DNA of 33,174 bases, taken from assembly GCA_012032575.1 (NCBI GenBank), contig JAAUSP010000011.1, positions 1 through 33,174 of the forward strand, given 5' to 3'. A program made the position numbers and the translations under genes. Shown here one piece after another: positions 18,870-27,340 of the stretch. Origin of the DNA: Anaerolineales bacterium. Its GTDB lineage: Bacteria > Chloroflexota > Anaerolineae > 4572-78 > J111. Under the pieces are notes generated by a model. It did no database searches. It had not been told where the DNA came from and was given only the letters and a program-made list of their open reading frames with translations. Every line of letters starts with the position of its first letter. The stretch's first letter is position 1.

Positions 18870-19202
18870 ATGGAACTCTTGTTGCTTGCTCCAACCAAAG
18901 AGGTTGATGTTGATTTTTTAGTATTTGTAGAACGGTATGCCACCGATTTGCTCAAGTGGGATATCCTGACCTTGTTCGCCTGCAACCCCAGCTTTTCTGC
19001 TTCGGCTGCACAAATTGCCCAATACATCGGGCGCAACGCCTATCTGATTCAACCTGAGTTAGGCGACCTGGCCTTACTGGGGATTTTGGAACAAATCCCT
19101 GGTCCAGACAATCAAATGCTGTACCAGTTAACCCCCAAGCCTCACCTCCGCCGGGTTATCATGAAATTTGCCGACCAACTGGCCGAGCAGCCCCTGATTT
19201 AG
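18870..19202 (+). CDS. Small winged-helix-like protein
   Basis: The product has 110 residues. After an acidic N-terminus (MELLLLAPTKEVDVDFLVF), residues 25-100 follow the helix-helix-recognition helix-wing order of MarR/DnaD-like domains: LLKWDILTLFACNP, then AAQIAQYIGRN and LIQPELGDLALLGILEQI, with a beta wing at LYQLT. It may be a small DNA-binding regulator or a protein-interaction domain. The strong ribosome site is missing: only GAGG lies 12 bases upstream. It is followed by a 195-base spacer and then the MBL-fold gene on the same strand. Fold assignment is by pattern only. Confidence 0.7.
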   Translation: MELLLLAPTKEVDVDFLVFVERYATDLLKWDILTLFACNPSFSASAAQIAQYIGRNAYLIQPELGDLALLGILEQIPGPDNQMLYQLTPKPHLRRVIMKFADQLAEQPLI

Positions 19203-19397
19203 CTCATACCAAGTAAAGCTGTTTCCACGTTGAGCCAGAACTCTGTCACAAATTACACGAATATGCACTAATTTATGTCAATCACCTCTTTTTGTTATGT
19301 ACAGTTGTAAACTTCCCTTTTGCCTTAAAGCATGGTAGAATGGTCGTGAATTCTCACTTTGTCGGTAGATTAATAAAGGAAATAGTTTTAGCTTCTT

Positions 19398-20036
19398 ATG
19401 GAAATTACCTGGTATGGTCACGCTTGCTTTCGTTTGAGAGATCGCACGACAACCGTAATAACGGACCCCTACGATAAAACGCTGGGGCTGCCGCTGCCTC
19501 ACCCCAAGGCCGATATTGTCACCATCAGTCATGATGTGCCGCATCATAATTACACGGCGGGCCTTAAGGGAGATTTTAAGGTTATTGATGGACCGGGCGA
19601 GTACGAAATCGGTGGTATTTTTATTACTGGAATCCATCTGGCTTCCCCCAAAAAACAGGCCGCCGAGGTTGCTCAAAATAATATTTATGTCATTTACATC
19701 GAAGATATCGCCGTATGTCACCTGGGCGATTTGAGCCACGTGCCGACTCAAAATCAGGTAGAAGATTTGGGCAGCATCGAGGTATTGATGGTGCCGGTGG
19801 GGGGACAAAATACCCTCAGTGCCGCCCAGTCTGCCGAAGTTATCAGCCTGATTGAGCCTTACATTGTTATCCCGATGCATTATCATTTACCGGATTTGAC
19901 CGTCAAATTGGACCCGGTCGAGAAATTTTTGAAAGAAATGGGCGTAACTAAAGCCGATACGCTGGATGTCCTCAAGTTGACTAAAACGGGTCTGCCTGAA
20001 GAAACTCAGATTGTACTGCTGGAAGCAAAATCATAG
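19398..20036 (+). CDS. MBL-fold (UlaG/COG2220-like) metal-dependent hydrolase
   Basis: The product has 212 residues, beginning MEITWYGHACFRLRDRTTTV, the typical start of the COG2220 beta-lactamase-fold group. The usual THxHxDH motif is altered to SHDVPHHN (about residues 44-51). A GDLSH segment (about 112-116) and a late HYH (about 155-157) remain as possible metal ligands. Loss of the canonical His/Asp pattern makes catalysis uncertain. The gene ends one base before the ATG of the TPR protein, so the two form an operon. The substrate is unknown; a phosphodiesterase- or lactonase-like role is typical for relatives. The ATG is fixed by family alignment, since no good ribosome site is seen. Confidence 0.85.
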   Translation: MEITWYGHACFRLRDRTTTVITDPYDKTLGLPLPHPKADIVTISHDVPHHNYTAGLKGDFKVIDGPGEYEIGGIFITGIHLASPKKQAAEVAQNNIYVIYIEDIAVCHLGDLSHVPTQNQVEDLGSIEVLMVPVGGQNTLSAAQSAEVISLIEPYIVIPMHYHLPDLTVKLDPVEKFLKEMGVTKADTLDVLKLTKTGLPEETQIVLLEAKS

Positions 20037-20037
20037 A

Positions 20038-20771
20038 ATGAACGACGAACAGGCCCGTTCTGAGCAGACTGCCGGGCCGGCGGCTTTGACAGAAACAAAA
20101 ATTCAAAGGCTGCGCTGGCAAATAGTCATCGCTGTGCTTGCCTTTGGCATTATTGCCGTTTTGTCCTACCAATATTTTCGCAATCAATCCAGCCTGAGTC
20201 CAGCCACCTCTGCCCCGGTCTCGCCGGTAGAAGCGCGCCCGATGAACGGCCCGGAGGCTACCGCCCAGGCCAACCCGAATTCGCCCAGGCTCAATTTGAG
20301 TTGGGGAATGACTATGCTTCAAGCGGCCAATGGCCGCAGGCCCAGGCCGCTTATCAAAAAGCAATTGAGCTGGACCCCAAATTTCAGAGCGCTTATGCCA
20401 ATCTGGGGGTGGTATACTATCAACTGGAACAACTTGACCTGGCCGCCTCGCAGTATCAAAAAGCGCTGGAACTTGACCCTGCGGATGGCGACGTGGCTTA
20501 CAATTTGGGCGCGTTGTATTTACAGCAAGCCCTACTCAATACCACCCCCAATCCCAACCTCCTACAGAAAGCAGTAGACCAACTCCAGCGGGCCAGAGAA
20601 TTGGCCCCCGACCTGGCCGAGCCTTATTTTAGCCTGGGGGTAGCTTATAATGCGATGAACCAAAAGGAAGAGGCCATTGAGTCCTTTGAAACTTTTCTGG
20701 CCCGTAACTCGGGTCAAGACCCTCGAGCTAACCAGGAAGCTCAACGTTATTTAGATGCTTTACGCCAATAG
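20038..20771 (+). CDS. Membrane-anchored TPR protein, one frameshift
   Basis: The start ATG lies one base after the MBL-fold stop. Residues 1-30 are cytoplasmic, followed by one membrane helix (IVIAVLAFGIIAVLSYQYF), a Pro/Ala-rich linker, and at least three tetratricopeptide repeats from about residue 80: WPQAQAAYQKAIELDPKFQ, LAASQYQKALELDPADGD and EAIESFETFLARNSGQD. One G is missing near 20277. Restoring it turns NPNSPRLNLSWG into NPEFAQAQFELGNDY, joining the anchor to the repeats. TPRs mediate protein-protein contacts, probably on the outer face of the membrane. The partner may be the MBL-fold protein encoded upstream. Confidence 0.87.
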
Positions 20772-21040
20772 TCGCTCTTCACCTTATCCTTTCTGTATTT
20801 CAAAGACCGTTCACCCTCATTTTTCCCCTCTTGTTACTCAAATGGATCTGATTTTGCGGCAACCTTAAAATTAAGTTTCGATGGTAGCTTCGCGAATCTT
20901 TTTCGTGAAGGGTAAGACTCTATAGTTAAGAATGTAAAAATAGGACCCACCCGTATCAAAACGTGTTGGGTTCAAAAAAAGCGATGAAGCTTTTACAAGC
21001 AATGCTCAGGATGACGGTTTGATTTCAGGAGGTTTAACCT
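20772..21040 (+). other. Leader region of the large surface-protein gene, with two hairpins
   Basis: This region carries a 9-bp hairpin CTTCGCGAA-TCTTT-TTCGTGAAG (20888-20910, one G-U pair) and a second stem GGACCCA/TGGGTTC (20943-20949 with 20967-20973). Neither is followed by a U-run on the plus strand. AGGAGG (21027-21032) lies eight bases before the ATG at 21041. They may be 5'-leader structure; no known riboswitch class matched by eye. Confidence 0.4.
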
Positions 21041-24000
21041 ATGAAAAAGCTGCTTCCCCCCCCTAACTTTCCCCGAAAAAAATGGTTTCGCCTCGGCTTT
21101 GCCGTTATGCTGGCGTTGGCCTCAAGTTTAACTCTACTATTTCTGCCGATTTCTGCCAGTCGTTCCGGCCAGCCGGCAACTATGCTGCCCTTTTTGCCCT
21201 TTGGGGCAGAGATTGTGCGCGCTGCCAATGGGCTAACCGTAACCAAAATAGCCCATGCGCCTGATGTAGACCAGGGCGGTATTCTAACCTATACCCTCAT
21301 TGTTACCAACGGTACGGGCCTGGACCTGGGGCCGGAAACCATTATCATCAGCGATACCGTCCCGGCTGACACCACCTGTATTGATGTTTACGACTCGCCC
21401 GACAGCAATTGGCTGGCTGCTCAACCGTCGTTGTGTCGGGGGCCAGAGCGTATCGCTTTCTGGGTCAAACCCCAAGAAGTGGCTGGACTTTTTACTTTTC
21501 CGCCCGGTGCGGTTGCTATTATGACCTATGCGGTGACCGTAACGCAGCCGCTCCCTGATCAAAGTTTTATCACCAATCTGTCTTCCAGTTACATTATCTC
21601 AGCCGCTACTATTTTTGATACGGGACAGGACACCGTTAACACCCTGGTCAACGCGCCAGTGTGGGAGATCAGCAAAACGGCCAACCCGTCGCCGGTGGTC
21701 GAGGCCGGCTCGAATATAATCTACACCATCACTTATACTAATATAGGCCACCTGGCTACCAGCGGCACCTACACCATCACCGAGCAGATTCCCATCAGTA
21801 CAACTTATGTGCCCGGTTCAGCCTTTCCCACCGAGGATAACTTTGATGGCACAACCCTAACCTGGGTTTTAGGTTCAACCCTTGACGTCAATGATGCGCT
21901 GGCGGTCAACTTTACTGTTACTGTTGATGACCCCATTACCGATGCCGTAGAAATTGTCAACAATACCTACAGCATCACCGGCGGCAATGTTTTTAGCCCG
22001 GCTTTTGGTCTGCCTGTCAGCATCACCGTTGACTCCCCGGTAACCATGACCGTAACCAAATCTGATTTCCCGGACCTGGAAGTGATCGCCGGTGAACTGC
22101 TGACCTATACCCTCACCGTCACCAACGAGAGCTCCTCCAAGGGGCCGGCGGGTAATGTGGTTATCTCCGATACTTTGCCCGCCAACACCACCTTTGTAAA
22201 TGCCGGTTTTGAGGGCTTGGCGAGTGGTACCGTTGATAATTTAGGCTCCGTTGTTACCTGGACTCTCAACAGCCCCAACCCACTTTCCAGAAACGAGTCC
22301 GCCAGCGTCTTTGTGGTTGTGCGAGTTGATTCTCCTCTGGATAACGGCACGGTTATCACCAATTCCGCTTATACTGCCGCCGCCGACAATGGAACCGTGA
22401 CCATTTTAGGACTGCCTGCCGTGACCACCACCGTGCGCAGCACCCCCACCCTCGAAATATCCAAGAGTGACCTGTTCGACCCGGTGATAGCGGGCGGCCT
22501 GTTAACCTACACCATCCGCTACACCAACAGCGGCAACGCCAATGCCACCAATGTGATTATCACCGACACCTTCCCGGCGAGCACCACTTTTAACAGCGAA
22601 AGCAGTACGCCCTCGGTCACTCCGGGCAGCGCCATTTCTGGCGGTCGCCAATGGAGTCTGGCCTCGCTGCCCGGCGAAGGCGGTACAGGCGAGATCACCC
22701 TGGTCATGGATGTGCTCTCGCCCCAAGCGCCGGGCACAATTTTAACCAATGTGGTCTCGATCACCTCCAGCGAAGTGAGCAGCCTCTCCCTGGCCACCGA
22801 AACCACCACCATCACCAGTACCCCGGAATTGCACATTATCAAACTTGACGATCCCGACCCGGTGGCAACGGGCGGCTACCTGACTTACACCATCATTTAC
22901 TCTAACACCGGCAACGCCGATGCCAATGGCGTCACTGTTACCGATACCTTGCCGAGTGGGGTTAACTCTCCCAGCGCATCGGATGGCGGGACCTTCAGTA
23001 ATGGCGTCGTCACCTGGTCAAATCTGTCGGTACCGGCTAATGGCGTGGATCAGACCTTAACGCTCTCGGTTACAATCGACTCTGACCTGCCCAATAACAC
23101 GATCCTGACCAATGAGGCCGCTATTTTTGTGGCCGATGTTATTACCACCAGTACCATTACCACCCTGGTGCAAGCGCCCTCGTTGTTGGTTAGCAAAACG
23201 GTTTCGCCCACCGGGGTCATCCGGGCTGGCGATACCATCGAGTACACCATTACTTACACCAATACCGGCTCGGTTGATATTGGACCGCCGGGCGTTAATA
23301 TTACCGATACGTTCCCGGTCAGTGTGACTAATATCATTTTCGGCAGCGCTGAAGCCACACTGGTCAGCGCGGCGCTGCCCGAATTGGTCTGGAATGACTC
23401 TAACCTGCCGGGCAATGGCGGGACCGGCGTCATTACCATCACCGGCCAGGTGATTACCTCCCCCTGGGCTTCAACCGGGGGACAAATTACCAATACCGTT
23501 ATCGTGGCCGGCAGCGGCTACTCAGCCACCACCGATGTAGATATTGAAGGACAGCCTGGCCTGCCCTTTACCCTGACCGTCGTTGCGCTGCCCTCAACCC
23601 AGCAGGTCGGGCTGGATGTCCTGGCCGGCGCGACCGCTACCGATCAATACGGCAACCCTGTTTTCGACGGCACCGCCATCACCCTGACCACCAACCTGTC
23701 CGGCAGCACCATCAATGGCGCGTCCTCCCAGGTTATCAATACCACAGGCGGTGAGGTTTCGGCTATTCTTTCTTCCACCGTAGCCGGTGTCACCATTTTT
23801 GGCGGCGAAATTGCCGGGACCAGCAGCACCCTCACCGATACAACGGTGGTTACGTTTACTCCCGGCCCGGTGGCCCGATTCCTGGTTACGGCCACCTCGC
23901 CGCAAACCGCCGGCGTCGCTTTTCCACTCGGCATCACCTCTGTGGATCAGTACGGTAACGTAGTAGACACATTTAATGATTCCGCAACAATCAGCGATAC

Positions 24001-25672
24001 CACCGGCACGATTGTCCCCACAGGAGCGACCCTGGCTAACGGAGTAGTGACGCCCAGCGTCACCATTACCAGGGCCACCACACCGCTTTCGACGACCATT
24101 ACCGTCATCACCGGCACGATCAGCGGTACAGTCAATGTGGAAATTTTGCCTGATGACCCTGATGATGTCATTGTGGAAGTTGCTCCAACCACCATACCCA
24201 TCTGTGGCACGGCCAATGTTACAACCACGGTGATTGACCAATATCTAAACCGCATTGCTAATCGAAATATTAGTCTTATATCAACGATACCGCCAGCAAA
24301 CGGAACAGTAACGCCAAACGCGGGTAATACCGGTTCAACCGGCTTTTTTACTTCAACCTTACAAGGAAGAATCTCTGGCACTTTGGAGCTATCTGCACAA
24401 AGTGGGGGATTGTTAAATTCTTCTCCTCCTACCGTCACTGTTACCGCACCCGCCATTCCTATCAGCATAACTCTGACCCCCGTACCTAATCCCCTGGCCA
24501 CAGGCGGCAATACCGCCATTGCTACGGCGACGGTCTTTGATTGCCTTGGCCCCTCGGCCAGCCAGGTGGTCACTTTTACTATCAGTGATCCGGGGCTGGT
24601 TACGCTCGGCCCCATCACCGGTACCACCAACGCCAGCGGGGTAGCGACCACAACCTTAACCTCCAATGCCAGCGATGGGACAGTAACCATTACCGCCACC
24701 GTTGGTAGCCTGATCACGACCACCAACCTGATTATCAATTCACCGGCGCTGACCATTACTAAAACGGCCAGCCCTGCTTCGGGTCAAGAAGTCCGGCCCG
24801 GCAATATCATCAACTACATTCTACAAGCAACCAATTCCGGCTCATCCATACTGACCAACGTGGTCATCACCGATGCTCTCCCGATAGAGGTTACGTTTGG
24901 AACTTGTACGCCCAGTTCTGGCGCGACCTGTATCGTCGCCAGCAATGCCGTTACCGTGACTACTTCCACCCTGGGTATCGGACAGGTGCTGACGGCCAAT
25001 GTCCGGGTTACAGTCGGATCAGTTATTTCCGGCACGGTATTGTCAAACCAGGCCAATGCCCTCAGCAGCCGGACGCCATTTACTACCAGTAATATTGTGA
25101 GTCACTCCGTAACCACAGCAACCGTTAATAGTTTCTTGCCAATTATTCTAAAAGAGTTTGTCCCTGCCCCCGATTTAGTTATCACCAATTTCACTGTCAC
25201 CGGCTCCGACCCCAACCGGGTGGTCACGGTTGTTGTTCAAAATACGGGTACAGTTTCAACCGGCGAAGGCTTCTGGGTAGACTTTTACGTTAATCCATCT
25301 ACCTTGCCCGATAATTCGAGTCTGGGGGGCAACCGCCGTTGGGAATTAACCGGCAGCAGCCAGGGAATTGCCTGGCCTGTACCCGCCCTGGCCGCCGGAG
25401 ACAGCGTCACCCTTACCTCGGACGGTTCCGTTGGAATTGCCCCCGCGCCCGCTCCGCTTTCCCAATGGAGTGGCAGCCTGCCCAGCGGGACGAATCAACT
25501 GTATGCCTTTGTTGACAGCTTTGACGCTGACGGTGCGCCGTTTGTCGAAATTGCCGAAACGAATGAGAACAATAATCTGGCCTCGCAAACTATTAACGTT
25601 ACCGCCGGAACCGACCTTGTTCCCAGCGCCTTACCCGATCTCAGCCAACTGCCGCCGCGATGGCAACCATAA
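21041..25672 (+). CDS. Giant secreted DUF11 / Ig-like / CARDB surface protein
   Basis: The product has 1543 residues and is uninterrupted. A basic N-terminus and hydrophobic core (about 18-42, MLALASSLTLLFLPISA) act as the signal peptide. Six DUF11 repeats of about 126-134 residues start near 64, 207, 336, 470, 596 and 715; each opens with a (L/M)xxxK strand and contains LTYTI.YTN. Four invasin-like or bacterial Ig-like domains start near 843, 944, 1042 and 1141 (two with the hallmark DQYGN). A seventh DUF11 starts near 1237, then FLPIILK (1365-1371) and a CARDB-type domain (1376-1490). There is no C-terminal membrane anchor. The composition is Thr/Ser/Asn-rich and Cys-poor. Stacked beta domains indicate a cell-surface or sheath fibre or adhesin. 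The strong ribosome site suggests high expression. Confidence 0.9.
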   Translation: MKKLLPPPNFPRKKWFRLGFAVMLALASSLTLLFLPISASRSGQPATMLPFLPFGAEIVRAANGLTVTKIAHAPDVDQGGILTYTLIVTNGTGLDLGPETIIISDTVPADTTCIDVYDSPDSNWLAAQPSLCRGPERIAFWVKPQEVAGLFTFPPGAVAIMTYAVTVTQPLPDQSFITNLSSSYIISAATIFDTGQDTVNTLVNAPVWEISKTANPSPVVEAGSNIIYTITYTNIGHLATSGTYTITEQIPISTTYVPGSAFPTEDNFDGTTLTWVLGSTLDVNDALAVNFTVTVDDPITDAVEIVNNTYSITGGNVFSPAFGLPVSITVDSPVTMTVTKSDFPDLEVIAGELLTYTLTVTNESSSKGPAGNVVISDTLPANTTFVNAGFEGLASGTVDNLGSVVTWTLNSPNPLSRNESASVFVVVRVDSPLDNGTVITNSAYTAAADNGTVTILGLPAVTTTVRSTPTLEISKSDLFDPVIAGGLLTYTIRYTNSGNANATNVIITDTFPASTTFNSESSTPSVTPGSAISGGRQWSLASLPGEGGTGEITLVMDVLSPQAPGTILTNVVSITSSEVSSLSLATETTTITSTPELHIIKLDDPDPVATGGYLTYTIIYSNTGNADANGVTVTDTLPSGVNSPSASDGGTFSNGVVTWSNLSVPANGVDQTLTLSVTIDSDLPNNTILTNEAAIFVADVITTSTITTLVQAPSLLVSKTVSPTGVIRAGDTIEYTITYTNTGSVDIGPPGVNITDTFPVSVTNIIFGSAEATLVSAALPELVWNDSNLPGNGGTGVITITGQVITSPWASTGGQITNTVIVAGSGYSATTDVDIEGQPGLPFTLTVVALPSTQQVGLDVLAGATATDQYGNPVFDGTAITLTTNLSGSTINGASSQVINTTGGEVSAILSSTVAGVTIFGGEIAGTSSTLTDTTVVTFTPGPVARFLVTATSPQTAGVAFPLGITSVDQYGNVVDTFNDSATISDTTGTIVPTGATLANGVVTPSVTITRATTPLSTTITVITGTISGTVNVEILPDDPDDVIVEVAPTTIPICGTANVTTTVIDQYLNRIANRNISLISTIPPANGTVTPNAGNTGSTGFFTSTLQGRISGTLELSAQSGGLLNSSPPTVTVTAPAIPISITLTPVPNPLATGGNTAIATATVFDCLGPSASQVVTFTISDPGLVTLGPITGTTNASGVATTTLTSNASDGTVTITATVGSLITTTNLIINSPALTITKTASPASGQEVRPGNIINYILQATNSGSSILTNVVITDALPIEVTFGTCTPSSGATCIVASNAVTVTTSTLGIGQVLTANVRVTVGSVISGTVLSNQANALSSRTPFTTSNIVSHSVTTATVNSFLPIILKEFVPAPDLVITNFTVTGSDPNRVVTVVVQNTGTVSTGEGFWVDFYVNPSTLPDNSSLGGNRRWELTGSSQGIAWPVPALAAGDSVTLTSDGSVGIAPAPAPLSQWSGSLPSGTNQLYAFVDSFDADGAPFVEIAETNENNNLASQTINVTAGTDLVPSALPDLSQLPPRWQP

Positions 25673-25729
25673 TGAAGTTTACATAAGGTAAGATTGACGT
25701 AACTTTCATGTTATGGTAACATGGGAAAA

Positions 25730-25857
25730 ATTGTGAATTGTGAATTGTAAAGTGCGAATAGCCAATTGTGAATGAAAAACCAGTTTCTCAAAAAATGTTC
25801 ACAATTCATACCGCAGGGGTATCCCTTTGGGACAATTCATCATTCACTATTCACAAT
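25730..25857. repeat. AT-rich inverted/direct repeat cluster built on TTGTGAATT
   Basis: ATTGTGAATTGTGAATTGT (25730-25748) and CAATTGTGAATGA (25763-25775) are mirrored by TTCACAATTCAT (25799-25810) and ACAATTCATCATTCACTATTCACAAT-type words at 25832-25857. The two halves can pair into a long imperfect hairpin around a GC-rich centre (GCAGGGGTATCCC). It lies between two surface-protein genes and resembles dispersed intergenic micro-repeats; no ORF. Confidence 0.65.
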
Positions 25858-25880
25858 TACTGGGAAGGAATAGGGGCCAA

Positions 25881-27236
25881 ATGAAAAACAAAAGCAGTAG
25901 CCTATTTCGAGTAATCATTAGCTTAATTGTCATCGGGCTAATTGGAGTAAACTGGTTGACGCCGGCCCACGCCGGCCCACTGGCGCAAGACCCTCGCCCA
26001 CCTGTTAATAATGGCGGTGGCGGTGGCGGCGGCGGCGGACGGTGGCGGTGGCGTCCGGACTCGGTCGGAAACGGCGGTGATGGTGTGACCGGCAACCTGC
26101 CGGTGAATCCCAGTGTGGATACCCCCGGCTGCGCTTCGCTCACCGGCCAGGTGACAACCTGGGGGCTGGGTCCGCAGGGACAGGTTGAAGTTGAATTGAA
26201 AACCGGAAGCTGGCGGGCCGCAACCAGCAGCGCCAGCGACGGTAATTTTGGACTCGGTGGGTTGGGCACCGGCATTGCCAAATTACACGTGCCGGTTGCG
26301 CCCGGTCAGACCACCCAGCCCTTCATTCAAAATGCCGGTGTCTACTTGAATTGCAGCTATAACACTGTTGCCAACATTGCCTTTTCCGGCAGCGCCGGGG
26401 TTAATCCACCGGCAACAATTGAGATGTCGGCCCCCAGCCAAACCGTTGTCCCCGACAGTAATTTTGAAATTACCCTGACCATAAAAAACGGTCTGCCCAC
26501 CGAAATCAGCAACGTGATTGTGACCGATTTGATGCCAAAAGGCTTCAAAGCCTTAAAAGTGACCAGTTCGGTTGACCCTAAAGACGCCCGCATCATAGAT
26601 GGCGGTCCCGACGGCCAGTTGGTGGTGGTCAATCTGGACAAGTTGGCCAAAAGGGCCAAAGCAACTATCGAACTGACGGTCAATGCCGATGTCGATTTGT
26701 TGAGCGGAACCAAAATTCAGAACGCGGCCACTCTTTTCTATCGCGAAAGCGCCGCCGATCAGTCTACCCTTGATTTTACCGTCGGCAGTGATGAAGCGCC
26801 GGCCCTGGCGGCGGCTGGAGCGGACAACAGCGGGGCAGATTTTGTGCCACCGGCGGAAGCTCCAACCACCGGCGGCGACCTGAACGGTCAGGCTGAACCG
26901 GCCTCGACTACCTCCGGCCCTGCGGCCACGGGGGACGATTTTGTGCCGCCCGGCAATATGCCTTCTACCGGCGGCGAAATTGATTTGCCCACCGCCTCGC
27001 TCGATACTGCGGAGGGAGCGGATTTAACCCAGGCTGAACTGCTGGTTAAGCCTGAGACGGGTGAAACCAATGCCATTGCCCGGCCCGCTCATGCACCGGA
27101 GCAGTCGAACCTGGAGGTTGTACACAATATTTCGGCCACCGGCTCACCGCTGACGGTGGCGGCAGCGATTCTGTTTTTAGGATTTCTGGTTTTGGGCAGC
27201 GGCGTGACCCTGTGGCGGCATCGCCGTCTGGATTGA
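25881..27236 (+). CDS. Exported DUF11 surface protein with C-terminal membrane anchor
   Basis: The ATG at 25881 has AGGGG five bases upstream. The product has 451 residues. The signal peptide is at 1-31 (core VIISLIVIGLIGVNW, cleavage after AHA). A run of nine Gly follows, with RWRWRPD. Next come a beta-sandwich of the carboxypeptidase-regulatory type (about 75-155), one DUF11 domain (about 180-300) and a Pro/Thr/Ala linker carrying two near-identical 'DFVPPxxxPxTGG' words. It ends in a membrane helix (SPLTVAAAILFLGFLVLGSG) and basic tail RHRRLD. The sequence before the helix, ISATGS, is a loose match to an LPxTG sorting motif. It is probably a wall- or membrane-anchored partner of the larger DUF11 protein just upstream. 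A terminator follows. Confidence 0.87.
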   Translation: MKNKSSSLFRVIISLIVIGLIGVNWLTPAHAGPLAQDPRPPVNNGGGGGGGGGRWRWRPDSVGNGGDGVTGNLPVNPSVDTPGCASLTGQVTTWGLGPQGQVEVELKTGSWRAATSSASDGNFGLGGLGTGIAKLHVPVAPGQTTQPFIQNAGVYLNCSYNTVANIAFSGSAGVNPPATIEMSAPSQTVVPDSNFEITLTIKNGLPTEISNVIVTDLMPKGFKALKVTSSVDPKDARIIDGGPDGQLVVVNLDKLAKRAKATIELTVNADVDLLSGTKIQNAATLFYRESAADQSTLDFTVGSDEAPALAAAGADNSGADFVPPAEAPTTGGDLNGQAEPASTTSGPAATGDDFVPPGNMPSTGGEIDLPTASLDTAEGADLTQAELLVKPETGETNAIARPAHAPEQSNLEVVHNISATGSPLTVAAAILFLGFLVLGSGVTLWRHRRLD

Positions 27237-27257
27237 CAACCCGGTTACGGCTTAAAG

Positions 27258-27285
27258 TTGACCTTTCTCTAACTCAGTTTATAAT
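27258..27285 (+). promoter_or_regulatory. Strong sigma70-type promoter for the M16 peptidase
   Basis: TTGACC (27258-27263) and a perfect TATAAT (27280-27285) are 16 bases apart. Transcription would begin at about 27292, exactly at the first base of the terminator stem of the preceding gene, and 49 bases before the peptidase ATG. Confidence 0.65.
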
Positions 27286-27291
27286 CATAAG

Positions 27292-27320
27292 GGCTGCGCG
27301 CAAGCGCAGCCTATTTTTTA
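27292..27320 (+). terminator. Rho-independent terminator after the DUF11 anchor protein
   Basis: GGCTGCGC (27292-27299), loop GCAA, and GCGCAGCC (27304-27311) are followed by TATTTTTTA. It lies 55 bases after the surface-protein stop and only 20 bases before the peptidase start, overlapping the predicted start point of that gene's own transcript. Confidence 0.93.
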
Positions 27321-27340
27321 TCATACAGAAACGAGACAGA

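Noticed and set aside
23947..24756. 269-residue Val/Thr-rich open frame on the minus strand
   Set aside because: Mirror of the Thr/Gly-rich repeats in the DUF11 gene; no ribosome site or motif.
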